A stretch of DNA of 64,000 nucleotides from Enoplolaimus lenunculus (taxonomy: Eukaryota > Nematoda > Enoplea > Enoplida > Thoracostomopsidae). The DNA lies in NCBI GenBank assembly GCA_030248215.1, contig JASANG010002845.1, forward strand, positions 331,632 to 395,631, written 5' to 3'. The number at the start of each line of letters is the position of its first letter. The stretch's first letter is position 1. The position numbers and the translations under genes are program-made. The notes under the pieces were generated by a model. The model did not search any database, had not been told where the DNA came from, and saw only the letters and a program-made list of their open reading frames with translations. Positions 23,069-34,300 of this stretch are shown here, piece by piece.

Positions 23069-23420
23069 CTATAATTTGTATGCCCCTTCTGACATGTGTA
23101 CTCCTCCCCCTGCTAGGTGAGCTGGCTGTGGGCCTGAAGATGGTACATACTTGGCATGGGCTTTTTCATTTGTGAGTATTTTGAGATGATTCCAATACTC
23201 GACGTTCTTCCTGCGCACGCCAGTGTATGAATCTACGAAGGGATGCGGATGATTAACAAACGCGTGATTGTACCCAAATCGTGCTTTCATGTTTGTTCTC
23301 CACCCACTTGTCAACATTGTTTTACGGACCCAGGATGCACCACGTCTCTTTTGGGCGCAGTCTGTAAGTGTCACGTCATTCGACCTCTTCCAAAACTGTA
23401 CTCTTGGTGTTTTTTGCACG
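23069..23420 (-). mobile_element. Fragment of an ISXO2-like (Merlin-type) transposase
   Basis: A 116-codon frame on the minus strand contains YNHAFVNHPHPFVDSYTGVR followed by RKNVEYWNHLKI. This follows the pattern VNHS..FVDP.TGa.T..iE..W...K found near the end of ISXO2-like transposase domains of Merlin/IS1016 elements. The upstream DDE residues are absent and no terminal repeats were found. Recognition is from the motif pattern only, so an unrelated exon is possible. Confidence 0.5.
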
Positions 23421-23599
23421 AAACTTATACATTATGCAATATATACATTAACCTCCATAGAATTAAATGTTTCGCGGCAAACAAGCAACGTTACGTTACA
23501 CAACACCACAAATATTGGTAACGTGAGCGGAAAGTGACAAACTAGGGGATAGAAAATCTGTTAAACAAGTTAGAGTGGAAACAATTGATATACCTTATT

Positions 23600-23800
23600 T
23601 CGGCCACTGTGGGTAGGAACGTTTTCTGTAATGTCTAGACTATTTTTTGCTTGGCTTTAGGCTTAGGCTTAGGGTTAGGCTTATGAATATGCTCATTGTT
23701 ACGCTCAGGCTTAGGCTTAGGCTTTTAGGTTTATGCTTAGGAATATGCTTATAATACTGTTCCGCCCCTGTTGTGTACGTTGGCCCATATTCCTTAGTCG
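23600..23800. mobile_element. MITE with TTAGGC-like internal repeats
   Basis: The right end, TAATACTGTTCCGCCCCTGT followed by TGTACGTTGGCCC, is the same terminal repeat as the MITE at 40927-41059. The left end is decayed (GTGGGTAGGAACGTTTTCTG). Inside are TTAGGCTTAGGCTTAGGGTT and AGGCTTAGGCTTAGGCTTTT runs. The shorter sibling has only two TTAGG-type units, so the array seems to have grown within this copy. Confidence 0.6.
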
Positions 23801-24500
23801 ATACAGAGTACAAGACGAGACGGTGCTTCGCAACGTGACTGTCCGGTACATTTCATAGCACTTTGATGTGGTTTTCACTTTGCATCGGAATTGTTGCCTG
23901 ATATGAATGGTAAAAAATGATTTGAATTGTAGCGTAGAAAGAGATATAGCTAGTGCATTTTAAATTGGTGCATTAGAAACTAAGAACAAGGGCCTGTGTT
24001 TTTAAATGTGTGTAGCACCTATCACCAGTTGATGATAGGTCTTGTAACGTCTGAGCCAGTGCATGATGAGGTTTGAAATTCAGTAAATATTTCGCATATG
24101 ATTTGCTCTATTTGTGAGCCAATTTTTAGATCCGCAATTGTAGAAGTTCGTCAGTTAGACAGCCTATCTCTAACTGGTGATAGATATTATTCTCATTTGC
24201 GAATACGGGCCAAGATCATACAGTCATCTCGACTTTGATGTTCTGACAGTGACATGGAGGTCACGCTGAGATTGCCGCTGTAAATAACAGACCCATACGT
24301 GCGTCGTAATCTACATTAGATACAAAAATTACATTGTTTTGTAGCTGGTTTCGCCCGCAATGTTTTTCACTGATAATTTTGAAAACAATTTTACCTGCGG
24401 CGCTGCTAAAAGGTAGACATCAAAGTCAGATTTTCCATCCTGACCAGCTCAAAAGTAAAGCTACTACTAGCAACTGTCCAAGTCTTCATAAGTACATAAG
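23801..24500. other. No gene recognised
   Basis: AT-rich intergenic sequence before the next LINE fragment. An imperfect inverted pair, ACCTATCACCAGTTGATGATAGG, lies at 24007-24029. No coding signal. Confidence 0.4.
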
Positions 24501-24554
24501 CGCTAGATCAGAGGGATTCGCTTAGTGGTTCGTATCCCGCGCTTCATCACCAAA

Positions 24555-25245
24555 AAATGTATTGAGATTGTTACTGGGGATTTGATACAGAAACAGAGTA
24601 GAGCTTCTCGCTCGCTTCGCTCGCAAATACTTCAAAGCTCTGCTTTTAAATTAAGAATGCCTAAATCGCGTTCAAATCCACGTCGCTTTAGCTATTTTGT
24701 ACGGACCGTACCAGTGTGGAACTCGCTTCCAAGTAATGTAGATGAGTTACCATTAATCAAATCTTCAAATGATAATTTTAGCAATCTCTTAAGACACGCT
24801 AATATTGAGATTGTTACTGGGGATTTGATACAGAAACAGAGTAGAGCTTCTCGCTCGCTTCGCTCGCAAATACTTCAAAGCTCTGCTTTTAAATTAAGAA
24901 TGCCTAAATCGCGTTCAAATCCACGTCGCTTTAGCTATTTTGTACGGACCGTACCAGTGTGGAACTCGCTTCCAAGTAATGTAGATGAGTTACCATTAAT
25001 CAAATCTTCAAATGATAATTTTAGCAATCTCTTAAGACACGCTAACTTAACCAGTTTTCTTTCGTTCGACCGCAATCTTTAACATAAGATAAGGAAATAT
25101 AAGTGAGGTTACCTACCCCCTTTTTGCTTAATTAGAGTTTATTCCTTTAAATATGCATTTCTACTGTGCGTAATAGTCTATGCGATATACATGTCTTGAT
25201 GAATAAACTTTCATCTGTCTGTCTGTCTGCAAATTTTGGCTTCGA
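24555..25245 (+). mobile_element. 3' end of a LINE with an internal 243-bp tandem duplication
   Basis: The frame encodes RRFSYFVRTVPVWNSLPSNV and LRHANLTSFLSFDRNL, the typical C-terminus of CR1/L2-type LINEs (pattern R.F...VR..P.WNSLP). Bases 24561-24803 are repeated immediately at 24804-25046 with no difference that I can see. The unit is 81 codons, so the frame stays open. Behind the stop comes an AT-rich 3' UTR ending in (CTGT)n at about 25218-25231. The 5' end is truncated and only the last part of the ORF is present. Confidence 0.7.
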
Positions 25246-25430
25246 GCCTTCGCTCACTGTTTCGACTCCTATTGCCTTGAAATATTTCATATTATACAAA
25301 AATTATTCCGTCACTAAGACTTCAAACTAAAGTTCTGTACAAGAGTAATAGACAATAGTATCAAGCTTTTCGCTCGCTTCGCTCGTGATATTTTTCACTT
25401 CGCTCGTGATATTTTTAAGTCGGGCTTTTG
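25246..25430. other. Short spacer with CGCTTCGCTCG motifs
   Basis: Contains TTCGCTCGCTTCGCTCGTGA, then CTTCGCTCGTGATATTTT repeated. The same GCTTCGCTCG motif occurs in the LINE fragment (24609-24630) and in repeat elements inside the Slingshot gene. It is a dispersed repeat fragment. Confidence 0.4.
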
Positions 25431-25434
25431 ATAA

Positions 25435-25565
25435 GTTGGGTAGGGTGGGTACGACGGTTTTTAGTTCTAGTTAGCAGCTGAAATTGAGGGACTTTCCCAG
25501 GAGGTTTCGAATTCGGTCGACAGATTATCAGTCCAGCGCGCTATCTACTGAGCCACGCCGCCTCA
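25435..25565 (-). repeat. tRNA-derived SINE
   Basis: The minus strand starts GGCGGCGTGGCTCAGTAGAT then AGCGCGCTGGACTGATAATC (tRNA-like head with an anticodon-loop-like CTGATAA), then a B-box-like GACCGAATTCGAAACC. The body includes TTTCAGCTGC. It is the same family as the copies at 13600-13745 and 15330-15475, in the same orientation. Confidence 0.6.
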
Positions 25566-25859
25566 CAATCAACTTGTGAGTGTTTCTGTTTTTATGCCTT
25601 ATAAGAACCTCAACGTACACTAGCATGACGTTTCATTTTGCCTCCATGCATCCGCATGTCACAGTGATCATGTGGCGAATAATTCGGTCTGGTCCTGTTA
25701 CCCAAATTGCCGAAAGTTTAAGGACCTAAGAGAGAACTCAGAAATTGGTCCCGGAGCCAACTAGCGGAGCTTTACCAACCTCATAAATCCAACCAAAAAA
25801 TTAAGATCTATACTGATGAAGGATTAGTACTAGAGAAGCTTTTAACATCGGCCGCGTGG

Positions 25860-26045
25860 TACAGCGCCAATTTCGGTGGGACCTTCACGTTAGAACTGCA
25901 CGGTCGGAACGACCCCATTCTTCGAAGCACGGCAAAAATACATGTTTTTCTTTTTAATTTCTCCGAAAGATATGACCACGCTGGGAATCGAACCTTAACC
26001 GATTCGCTTACAAGTCAGGCGTGCTGCCTATCACATCAGCATATA
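25860..26045 (-). repeat. tRNA-derived SINE, partner of an inverted pair
   Basis: On the minus strand a tRNA-like head (GATGTGATAGGCAGCACGCC ... GGTTCGATTCCCAGCGTGGT) is followed by the body CATATCTTTCGGAGAAATTA, GTATTTTTGCCGTGCTTCGA, GGGGTCGTTCCGACCGTGCA. The same head and body occur in the opposite orientation at 26218-26395. Confidence 0.65.
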
Positions 26046-26217
26046 TCAGACCCATGGATTCAGAGAAGTTTGCTTCGTGGTCCGACCGACCGCCTAAGAA
26101 AGGCGAATGTTTATGTACGTGGTGTAGCAATTCTATGTGCGTAGTGTATGTGTAATGTAAGACACATACATACACGTGCACTGAACATATGATGGTACTG
26201 GAGAAAATTAAAATATC

Positions 26218-26395
26218 GGCCGTGTGGCGTAATGGCTAGCGGGATTGACTTGCGAGCGAGAGGTGAGAGGTCCTAGGTTCGATTCACCGCGTGGTCATAT
26301 CTGTCGGAAAATTAACGAAAAAATGTATTTTTTGCAGTGCTTCAGAGAAAGGGGTCGTCTCGACCCTGCAGTTCTGAGACAAACAAACAAAAACA
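26218..26395 (+). repeat. tRNA-derived SINE with A-rich tail
   Basis: The head is GGCCGTGTGGCGTAATGGCT (A-box TGGCGTAATGG) ... CCTAGGTTCGATTCACC (B-box). The body is CATATCTGTCGGAAAATTAA ... GTCGTCTCGACCCTGCAGTT, ending in an AAACAAACAAAAACAGACAA tail. The family body is shared with 25860-26045. Confidence 0.65.
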
Positions 26396-26458
26396 GACAA
26401 ACCAACGTGGTACACAGGTGAAAAATGCAAATAATAGCCGACAAACGTAGTTAAAGCA

Positions 26459-27495
26459 GTGCCGCGATAGCTCAGTTGGCAAGAGCGTTGACCTGGTTCA
26501 TGGATGGGCGGTCTCAGCCTCGGCAAGCCTCGGGATTTGGCTGGTCTCGGTCTCGGTCCAGCTTTTCTCGGACTTAGTGGTTTGCCAACCGAGACCAAAA
26601 AAACGAAAACGCGATAACCAATCAAAAATTTTCCTTAGATCGTAGCTTAGGCCCGGAAGTCCTTGCACATTTCGTCAGCCAACAGATACAGCGGACGATT
26701 GTCGAGCACCGCTGCCTGGTTATGCAGCGATTTGAGAAACAGAATGACCCCTCTGGTTGCCTAAAATTCTATTTTTGATTTGATTTTATTGGGACACAGC
26801 AAAGATAAGATAGTTGCATTTTCGCGTTTAAAACATTTAAGGCATCGTTTTAAAAAATTTGGGCCATCTGCATTTCATGCTATGTTTAAAAATTTTCCAG
26901 TCTGTTCTGTTTGTGCGGGAGCAAAAACAACATTATAGCTCTGAATTAGGGATTGTGACCAGGGTGTTTCGAGACAGTGTGTGGTTGCCAAAAATTCTAT
27001 TTTTGATTTGATTTATTGTGAGAAAGCAAAGATAGTTGCATTTTCGCATTTAAAACGTTTGAGGCATCATTTAAAAAGTTATGGGTCATCTGTATTTACA
27101 ACGTCATGCTATGTTAAAAATTTTTTCCAGTCTATTCGGTTTGCGCGGGAGCAAAAACAACACTATAGCTCTGATTTAGGGATTGTATCGAAGGTGTTTC
27201 GAGACAGCGTGATTTGTACCGAGCCTATTCGAAGGGTGTTGCGACAGTAGTTAAATTGCATGAAGCGTCAATTCAAAACAGATAAAAATATTCAAAAGTT
27301 TTGTTAAAAAATCTTATTTTTACTTTAGGTAACAGTAAAAAATTACCGAGACAGAGCCAAAAGTCTCGGCCTCGGTAGGTTGATTCTCGGTGTCGGTCTC
27401 GGTCTTGCTTTTTTGACTCAGACCGCCCATCCCTGACCCGGTTAGGTAATGATTGCTGGTTCGAATCCAGCCGTGTTCAATAGTTTAACTACTTT
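26459..27495 (+). repeat. tRNA-derived SINE interrupted by a hAT-like element
   Basis: Left piece 26461-26498 (GCCGCGATAGCTCAGTTGGC then AAGAGCGTTGACCTGGTT) and right piece 27436-27490 (ACCCGGTTAGGTAATGATTG then CTGGTTCGAATCCAGCCGTG) make one tRNA-like SINE head. It has a perfect D-arm and T-arm and matches the copy at 16318-16400. The insertion at 26499-27435 splits it. Confidence 0.7.
26499..27435. mobile_element. hAT-type DNA transposon remnant with 8-bp target duplication
   Basis: The terminal inverted repeats are CATGGATGGGCGGTCTCAG (left) and CAGGGATGGGCGGTCTGAG (reverse complement of the right end), 17 of 19 matching. Flanking 8-mers are ACCTGGTT (26491-26498) and ACCCGGTT (27436-27443), one mismatch. 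TIRs beginning CAGGGATGG with an 8-bp duplication are hallmarks of hAT elements. The subterminal DNA is rich in TCTCGGTCTCGG motifs. The interior carries a segment repeated in tandem (26754-26981 and 26982 to about 27213). The second copy has an 89-codon frame (26981-27250) that I do not recognise. It lacks a recognisable hAT transposase, so it is non-autonomous. Confidence 0.75.
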
Positions 27496-27599
27496 GCAGC
27501 CCACAAGATCGCACAATGTTACATATCTATGCTTTTCAAAGCTGTACAATCGGGAAGACCCCTTTTTCGTGGTGCTGCGGATATTTAGCCTTTCTTAGG

Positions 27600-27700
27600 T
27601 TTTCTTTGAAGGTATGGCTACGACGGAAATCGAGCCTCGGACCCTCGCTGTTGAGTCAAGCGCGCTACCCATTATACCATGCGTTCAGTACGTATACCAA
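27600..27700 (-). repeat. tRNA-like SINE head
   Basis: The minus strand reads GCATGGTATAATGGGTAGCG (A-box-like), then CGCTTGACTCAACAGCGAGG, then CCGAGGCTCGATTTCCGTCG (B-box-like). The acceptor stem does not close, so it is a SINE fragment rather than a tRNA gene. Confidence 0.5.
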
Positions 27701-28326
27701 CAATTGTTAAGCGTACGCTCTACCACTAAGATGTTACGAATGTGGATGTTCCGATGTTATAAAATTTTGGAAAGCGGATTTCTAATTTCATATCTACGGA
27801 CGTGGATTCGAATTTTTAATGCACGGACAAAAATGAGTTTGAGTTTTAGAACCAATGTTAGTAGTCAGCTACCTAAACGGAGTTGGCTGCACCTAGCCTC
27901 TCTTAGAACTTAAGTTAGGCTTAGACGTTGCCGCTTAGAAGCGAGCTTAAAGTGCGCTTAGACACTCCTTTAATAACAATAACTTTGTGGGAACAAAATT
28001 ATTGCAAATGTGAAGTAGGTACTTCTGAAGTAATTTGCTCTGCCTTCACTCCGGTATTTTTTGGTATATATCCGGTTGTTGAACCATGCTGCATATCTGA
28101 ACTGTGCTGCATATCGCTGTTTGCGTTAGACTTATGCAACTGTGGCAAGCTTGCTGTTGCCTATTTAATGAATGCATGCGATAATCGCCGTAACACATGT
28201 GCAGTCTAGTTCTACATTTTGTAGTTTTTTTGTAAGATACTAATCGACTGTGTTGTGGGTCAAGGTGTTCGGAATTGCTCGTAATTTTAGTGGCACCCAG
28301 TTTAATTGATTAAGGACTGTGATACG
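27701..28326. promoter_or_regulatory. Upstream region of the hexokinase-like gene
   Basis: About 600 bases before the ATG at 28327. It holds a short decayed TTAGGCTTAGACG repeat fragment (27913-27965) and no other gene. The promoter is expected here, but I see no convincing core element to place it. Confidence 0.35.
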
Positions 28327-31300
28327 ATGGAGTCACTGCCTCAACGAGTTCAGGAGATTCTTGCTCCATTTCAAATAAGCAAGGTGAGTTATGCTGAGAC
28401 AGCTAGCCAAATTTTGGCATCAGCAGTAACCATTTATTCGATTCGGCAGCTTCTGAACTTGTGAGACACTTGTTTCAAGTTGATATAGTATGTTGATCAA
28501 ATGTCTCATGTTTTAGGACAACCTGATGAAAATTGTAGACGGAATGGAAACGGACTTTCGTCGTGCACTATCTCCAGCGTACTCTGAAAGCTCTTCTGCG
28601 ATGCTGCCAACATTTGTACCAAGTTTACCCGATGGAACAGGTGAATGACATGATATATGTGTGTGGAAATGCATTGCTACACGCTACGTATTTGGTTTGG
28701 TATATACTAAAGTTTACGGTATTTATTTGGTCTTGATAGCTACGTATGGGGTGCAAAGTGGAACTGGATTCCTGTATCGGAATCGGAATAGCAAATTTAT
28801 ACCAAGATCGTGATCGGGATCGGAATCGGAACTAGAAATTTAGTGACTGTACGGATAATTTGTATTAACAAATATAATATTGATTTAGGGTGTCTGGTGG
28901 CTGGCAACAGTTTTTGAAAACGACGCATAAACAAATATTTTGGGTTCTGTAAAGCTAATTACAATCTGTTATTGATAAGTTAACTCTTCGAGAGCAATTT
29001 AATAGATAAACGATACAGACTTATGCAACGTATCACAACAAGTTGAATTAAAATTACAATTTCAACATTGCAAATCCGTTTAATTGTGCATTCGGAATCG
29101 GAATTCCGGTTGCACCCTGTTACGTATATATGCCTGAATCATGGTGCAACTGGAATTCCGCCTTCGGTAGAAACTCGGGTATATATTTTTCACTATCGTG
29201 TTCCGGTGTTAAGTCCTACCCGGTGGTTTTCAGCAGATTTTCTGATATTCTCGGTGTTAATAATTTTGTGTTTTGCGAAGTAAAGTGAAGCTTCGGCGTA
29301 TATCTTACGTAAGAACTAATTAGAAAACATGACGCTACCGAAATCTAACAATTTTATTGAATTTCTTAGAAAACGTAGCACGTTATATAGCATGTTTAAC
29401 GACAAAATGCTGCAAAGGCTTGTATGGAGATAATGTTTTAAGGAAAATTTAGCTAAAAATTAATTTTTCGGTATGTATCACTTGTTTTTTACTATTCGAT
29501 AGAGGGGAAAAATGCAGTATAATTTTTACATTTTGATTCCGTTTCCGGTGTAGTGTTTTTAATTCCGGATGTAGTCTGGCTTGGCTTCGTTCTTTCCAAA
29601 CAATGTAAGGCAATGTTAACCGAAGATGCAGTCAATGTCACATATATCTTGTGAAGGTTAAATTTTGTAACTTTAGCGCCTAATTTTGTAGATTTAACGC
29701 CTAATTGTATCTTTATTAACTCTGCGTATACTTTGGCCATAAAAATAGCATATGTTCCATGTTTATTTTGAAATTGAATCATTCGTGAACCATTTCTCAT
29801 GTAACGATAACAAAAACTTTGCAGTATTTTTAGAAAGTAAGCGTGTTGGAAAAAGTTTAGCTGCAACTAGGACCGGAACAAAATAACCTGAATTGGCTTT
29901 AGTGATTTTTACTGGTTTCATTGAACTGGGCACAACAGCACTTACCCTATTTCCTTGGCCATTACCGGGAAGGCAGTATTCTGTTTTAACTTTACCAGTT
30001 GTAACATTCAGTAGTGTATATTCTTGTAGTATTTAGCCATGCTGCCTTCTTAAGCCATCAGATTTGCATTGTAATTTAGAATCTGGGAAATATCTCGCGA
30101 TGGATCTAAGCGGCTCTGGCGTACGGATACTGATGTTAAGTTTGAGTGGAAATCCGAAAAGTAGAAAACCAGATATCCTCAAAAGGCGTTTTGTTTTGAC
30201 GAATGATATTATGAGTGGCCCTGGAAAACAGGCAAGTATCATTAAAAGTTAATATATTAACAGCGTTAATTTCAAATTTTAGAATTGATTAATGTTTTAT
30301 ATATGTTCTTACATTGCTAATGCTGATTACGGACTTGTGAATTCAACAAATATGCCTTTATTTCTGTCATTCTAGGTATTTCATGTGTGTCGATCAAGAT
30401 AATTATGTATAGATTTGTTTTACGGGCAAATGCCCGATTCGCCATTCCATTTTAACGGATTCTCTTAAACGTTCGAATATTTTAGCTTTTTGACTTTCTT
30501 GCTGATTGCCTCGCTAGATTTCTTGATGAATACCACATGAAAGATGCTGATATGCCGTTGGGTTTTGTGTTTTCTTACCCATGCCTGTTAAAAAGTATCA
30601 AGTCTGCCAAGGTACGTAAGTTTCGTAGGCATCTTTGTGTTTTCTTTCACCAAGTGTAGCATTGTTCAGAATAGTTCAGGATAACAATGTCGAAGCATTA
30701 TTACTTGAAAGATAAAAATCGACTGTGGCGTTGTAATAATCGATTAAAAGCTTAAATTTTTGCATTTGAAAACATAATTTCAGCAAATCATGCATCAAAA
30801 ATATTAATTTACACACTTCTTTCTCTGTGTTTTCTTGAATTAGTAGTTCTTCGTTGTTTCCGCTAGCCCATTTTATGCAACGGGATTAATGACGCCGGTG
30901 TAGTAAAAGAAAATTCCGTTTTCTGACTGCATATTATTTTTCGCACAGTATGAAGCGTGGATAGTCAGTATATATTTATACAGCGAAAGACAAAGTATTT
31001 AGGTATTAACGTGGTTTTGGTTTAAACTCAAAATAAAATTTGAAACTAGTGCAACATGTACGTATGCGATGCCGTTATTATGTAATTGGTATGATATGGT
31101 AGTAACTTGTTGTCGAGAATGTTTTTTCCGAAAATAGAATTCTTTTCACTACAAAAAATACTATGAAATTCGAAGTAGCGTTTATACGGTTTAGATAAAA
31201 TATATAAATTTTAGCTATTGTGGTGGACGAAAGGTTTTACCGCAGCAAATGTAGTTGGTAATGATGTGGTTAGAATGTTGGAAGCTGCGATACATCGGCG

Positions 31301-34300
31301 AGGGGTAAGTACACTGGTCATTTAATTGGTCTAGGGTAAGTTATCTTTTTATTTTCGCGCCTTTCAAGTCTGGCGTAATATTGATTGTGCTTATTTATGA
31401 TTAAGAGGCGTTTTGCGAATTAATTTTGTTGTTCAATTTGTTTGCACAGGTATATATATTAACGTTTATTACTCCAACAAATCAAGTTTTTTCACGAACA
31501 GGAATTATTTCTTGTCCGACATACTAGAGCTTGAGTGGCCTACCGGTGAGCACTGGTTTTCGGCCATTGCACGCTTCAGTTAATGATCGGCATTTGCTAA
31601 AGATTGAGGGGGCGACTTTGCTTCTTCGTTGGATACCCACCCGCGGAAAGTCTTTCACATGACACACTTTTCTGCAAAAGTTGAAGGCTCTCCCGCTCCT
31701 TCTTTATAGTTTGTAGTGCATGCATCATAGATATTCATGCGTACAACATTCTCTGTTACAAAATTTGCACAAGGGGTTGGTCCTGTAAATCTAATACTCA
31801 GGTTGCCCCTTCGAATTTATCATCAGGCTGCATCCCTGTTCTAAAGGTTTAAGGAGCGCCTCCTATGGGTACCCAGTCCTGGAATGTTTTTGAGGAAACG
31901 CATTCCCCTGCAAAAGTTGAGGGACACCCCCTTATTCCGCCCGTGTGTATGGTTCATTCAGAATTTTGGAAGGGCTTCAAGTCCTATAACAATGGTCGAC
32001 CCCTGGACACCCCCAATATAGCTTCTCCCTTAACTGCACCTCTGTCTTGCCCAACTCCACAACTATAGCTATAATCTCAACTACACCCCTGTCTTGCAAA
32101 GGTTGATGGGTCTTCCCCGTTGGACATCCACCCCTGAAAAGTTTTTCACAGGACGCGCAGTGTGGGAAAGTTAAGCTGTACCCCTCTTTTACAAAGGTTG
32201 ACTGGGGCCCACTGTTGACTCCCACGTTTTTCGTCAACCGGGTGACCCCAGTTGGTTGTGCTCGACCTTCTCGCTTTTCGTCAACTGGGGGACCACCGGT
32301 TGGTTCTACTCGACCCTCAAACTAGCACGAATGTGGCTTAAGCGGATTTTTACTTATCAATTTCATAATCAAGTTTTGCGAAAACACATCAGGTTTTTAA
32401 TGTAACAGCTTACTTACAAAATTGAACTAAATGCAACTGTCATCTCGAAATAACATTTTTCAAAGGCAAATTTTTCAATATTTAAATGATTATGAATAAT
32501 TTGCCACAAAACCCTATGAATTCCGTTTCCTGCTTTTTGAATGCATTAACAGGAATTTAATTTTCACAGGTTAACTTTTGTGTGTGTATATATGTGTGTC
32601 GAAACTAAACACTGCACAAAAGTGTAACAGAGCAGCAACAGCAGAAAAAATATTTCTAATAATATATATTTGCCTGAATATCAGATTTGATGGTTTGTTC
32701 GTACTTCGTACTCGACATTATAATAAGCTAGGCTGTACCACAATGCAAGCTACTGTGCTCAGTTTTTCATGATTCAGTTGGGTTCGTTTTGCCACAAATT
32801 AAAGTGAATACAATCGGTGTAGCCTAGTAGATTTTACGTATCTTATTGGCTACGTCCGACGTATTAGTTGTGCTCGGTTTAACAGATTGTAGCAAATGCA
32901 GTTGTTTCAAAATAAAGATGAATCAGTTTGAACACAGGCGGGCGAACACGGGTTTCCTTTACTTTCATACTGAACTAGTTAATGCTACAATTTAGTGTTG
33001 GTTAAAATGTATTTTTAAGAACCAAAAACTTATATTTTTAGCTTTAAACAAATTGTATGTAGTGCTCCTTACATAAGTACTTGCGACTGTAATAGAAATA
33101 ATGCTTTGGTGCTATACAAAGTCTTTATTTCGTTAGCGCATGCAGAATTTAATTATATCAAGAGTTTATAATTATAGAGCGTGATACTTCGCCATACTCT
33201 AAGTTACAAGCATGGAGCATTACACTGTCTAAAATTATTGTTTTTAAGTGTTCAAACATGCTGAATACGAGTGTTATGTTGTGCTTCTTACATACTTTCT
33301 ATTGTTATAGAAGTGCTTTGCTGCTGTACATCTGTACAGAGCTTTTCGTTTCGCGAGCTGCATGTCTAATTTACAAATCCTAACTAGTTTGTTGCTAACT
33401 TTAGGACATTCGTGTTCGCGTCAAGGCAATCATGAACGACACAGTTGCTCAACTCGGTGCAGCGGCGTACGAACACGGCCCAGAAACACAACTTGGTGTT
33501 GTTATTGGTAACGGATGCAATGCAGCGTACATGGAATGCACTGCTAATTTGACGAAATTTGATGCCGCAGGTGCTGGATATCCCCACGAAAACGTAATCT
33601 GGCAGTTTAGTTTTCACAATGAAACAAATCGTTTTTAAGATTGTAGTTGCGGTTTTTTTGCGTCTAGATAAAATGTTTGAATCGAGCTGGCTGAGCTTGG
33701 GTCGGTTTGCTGCCGCTCGTTGCCACACGGTACCTCGTATTCTATAAAAATTATTTTCCAACATGACGGGCGGCGAGTATAGCGTACTCCGGGTTCCATG
33801 GGTTTCGTTTAAAGCTTTTTGACATTGTATGTGTGCCTATCCCTCCATGGACCAGAATATTGTGCACATCTTCCAGATTCGGGTTTGTACATAATACATA
33901 ACCGTAGACTCAAAAAACTGGTGTAGCTGAAGTCTTGCTGTTTTTGCGTTAAACCATAACATTCTTAATTGTTTGTGCCGTTTTAGATAATCGTAGTCAC
34001 AGAGTGGGAAGAGTACGGAAACAAAGGTCAACTTGATTTCATTTTAACAGAATTCGATCGCGAAGTTGATGAACATTCAGTGCACGTCGGAAAACAAATG
34101 TAAGAAGTTTTCAATGTTAGGCTGTGTATTGTATTGTGCCATGAGAACTTTAATTAGAACGGTATGGATAATTTATTTATCTTATTACCACGACTGAAAA
34201 TCTTTATTAAAAACTGACCGTTCAATCAGTATTCGTTCAATGTTAATTTATTCTTTGTCTTTGCACAAATATTGAATATAAAGTCTTCTGCAATAGTACT

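Noticed and set aside
23630-23760. Interstitial telomere from a chromosome fusion
   Set aside because: The array sits inside a MITE whose relative at 40927-41059 also carries TTAGGC-like units, so slippage in the element is a simpler source.
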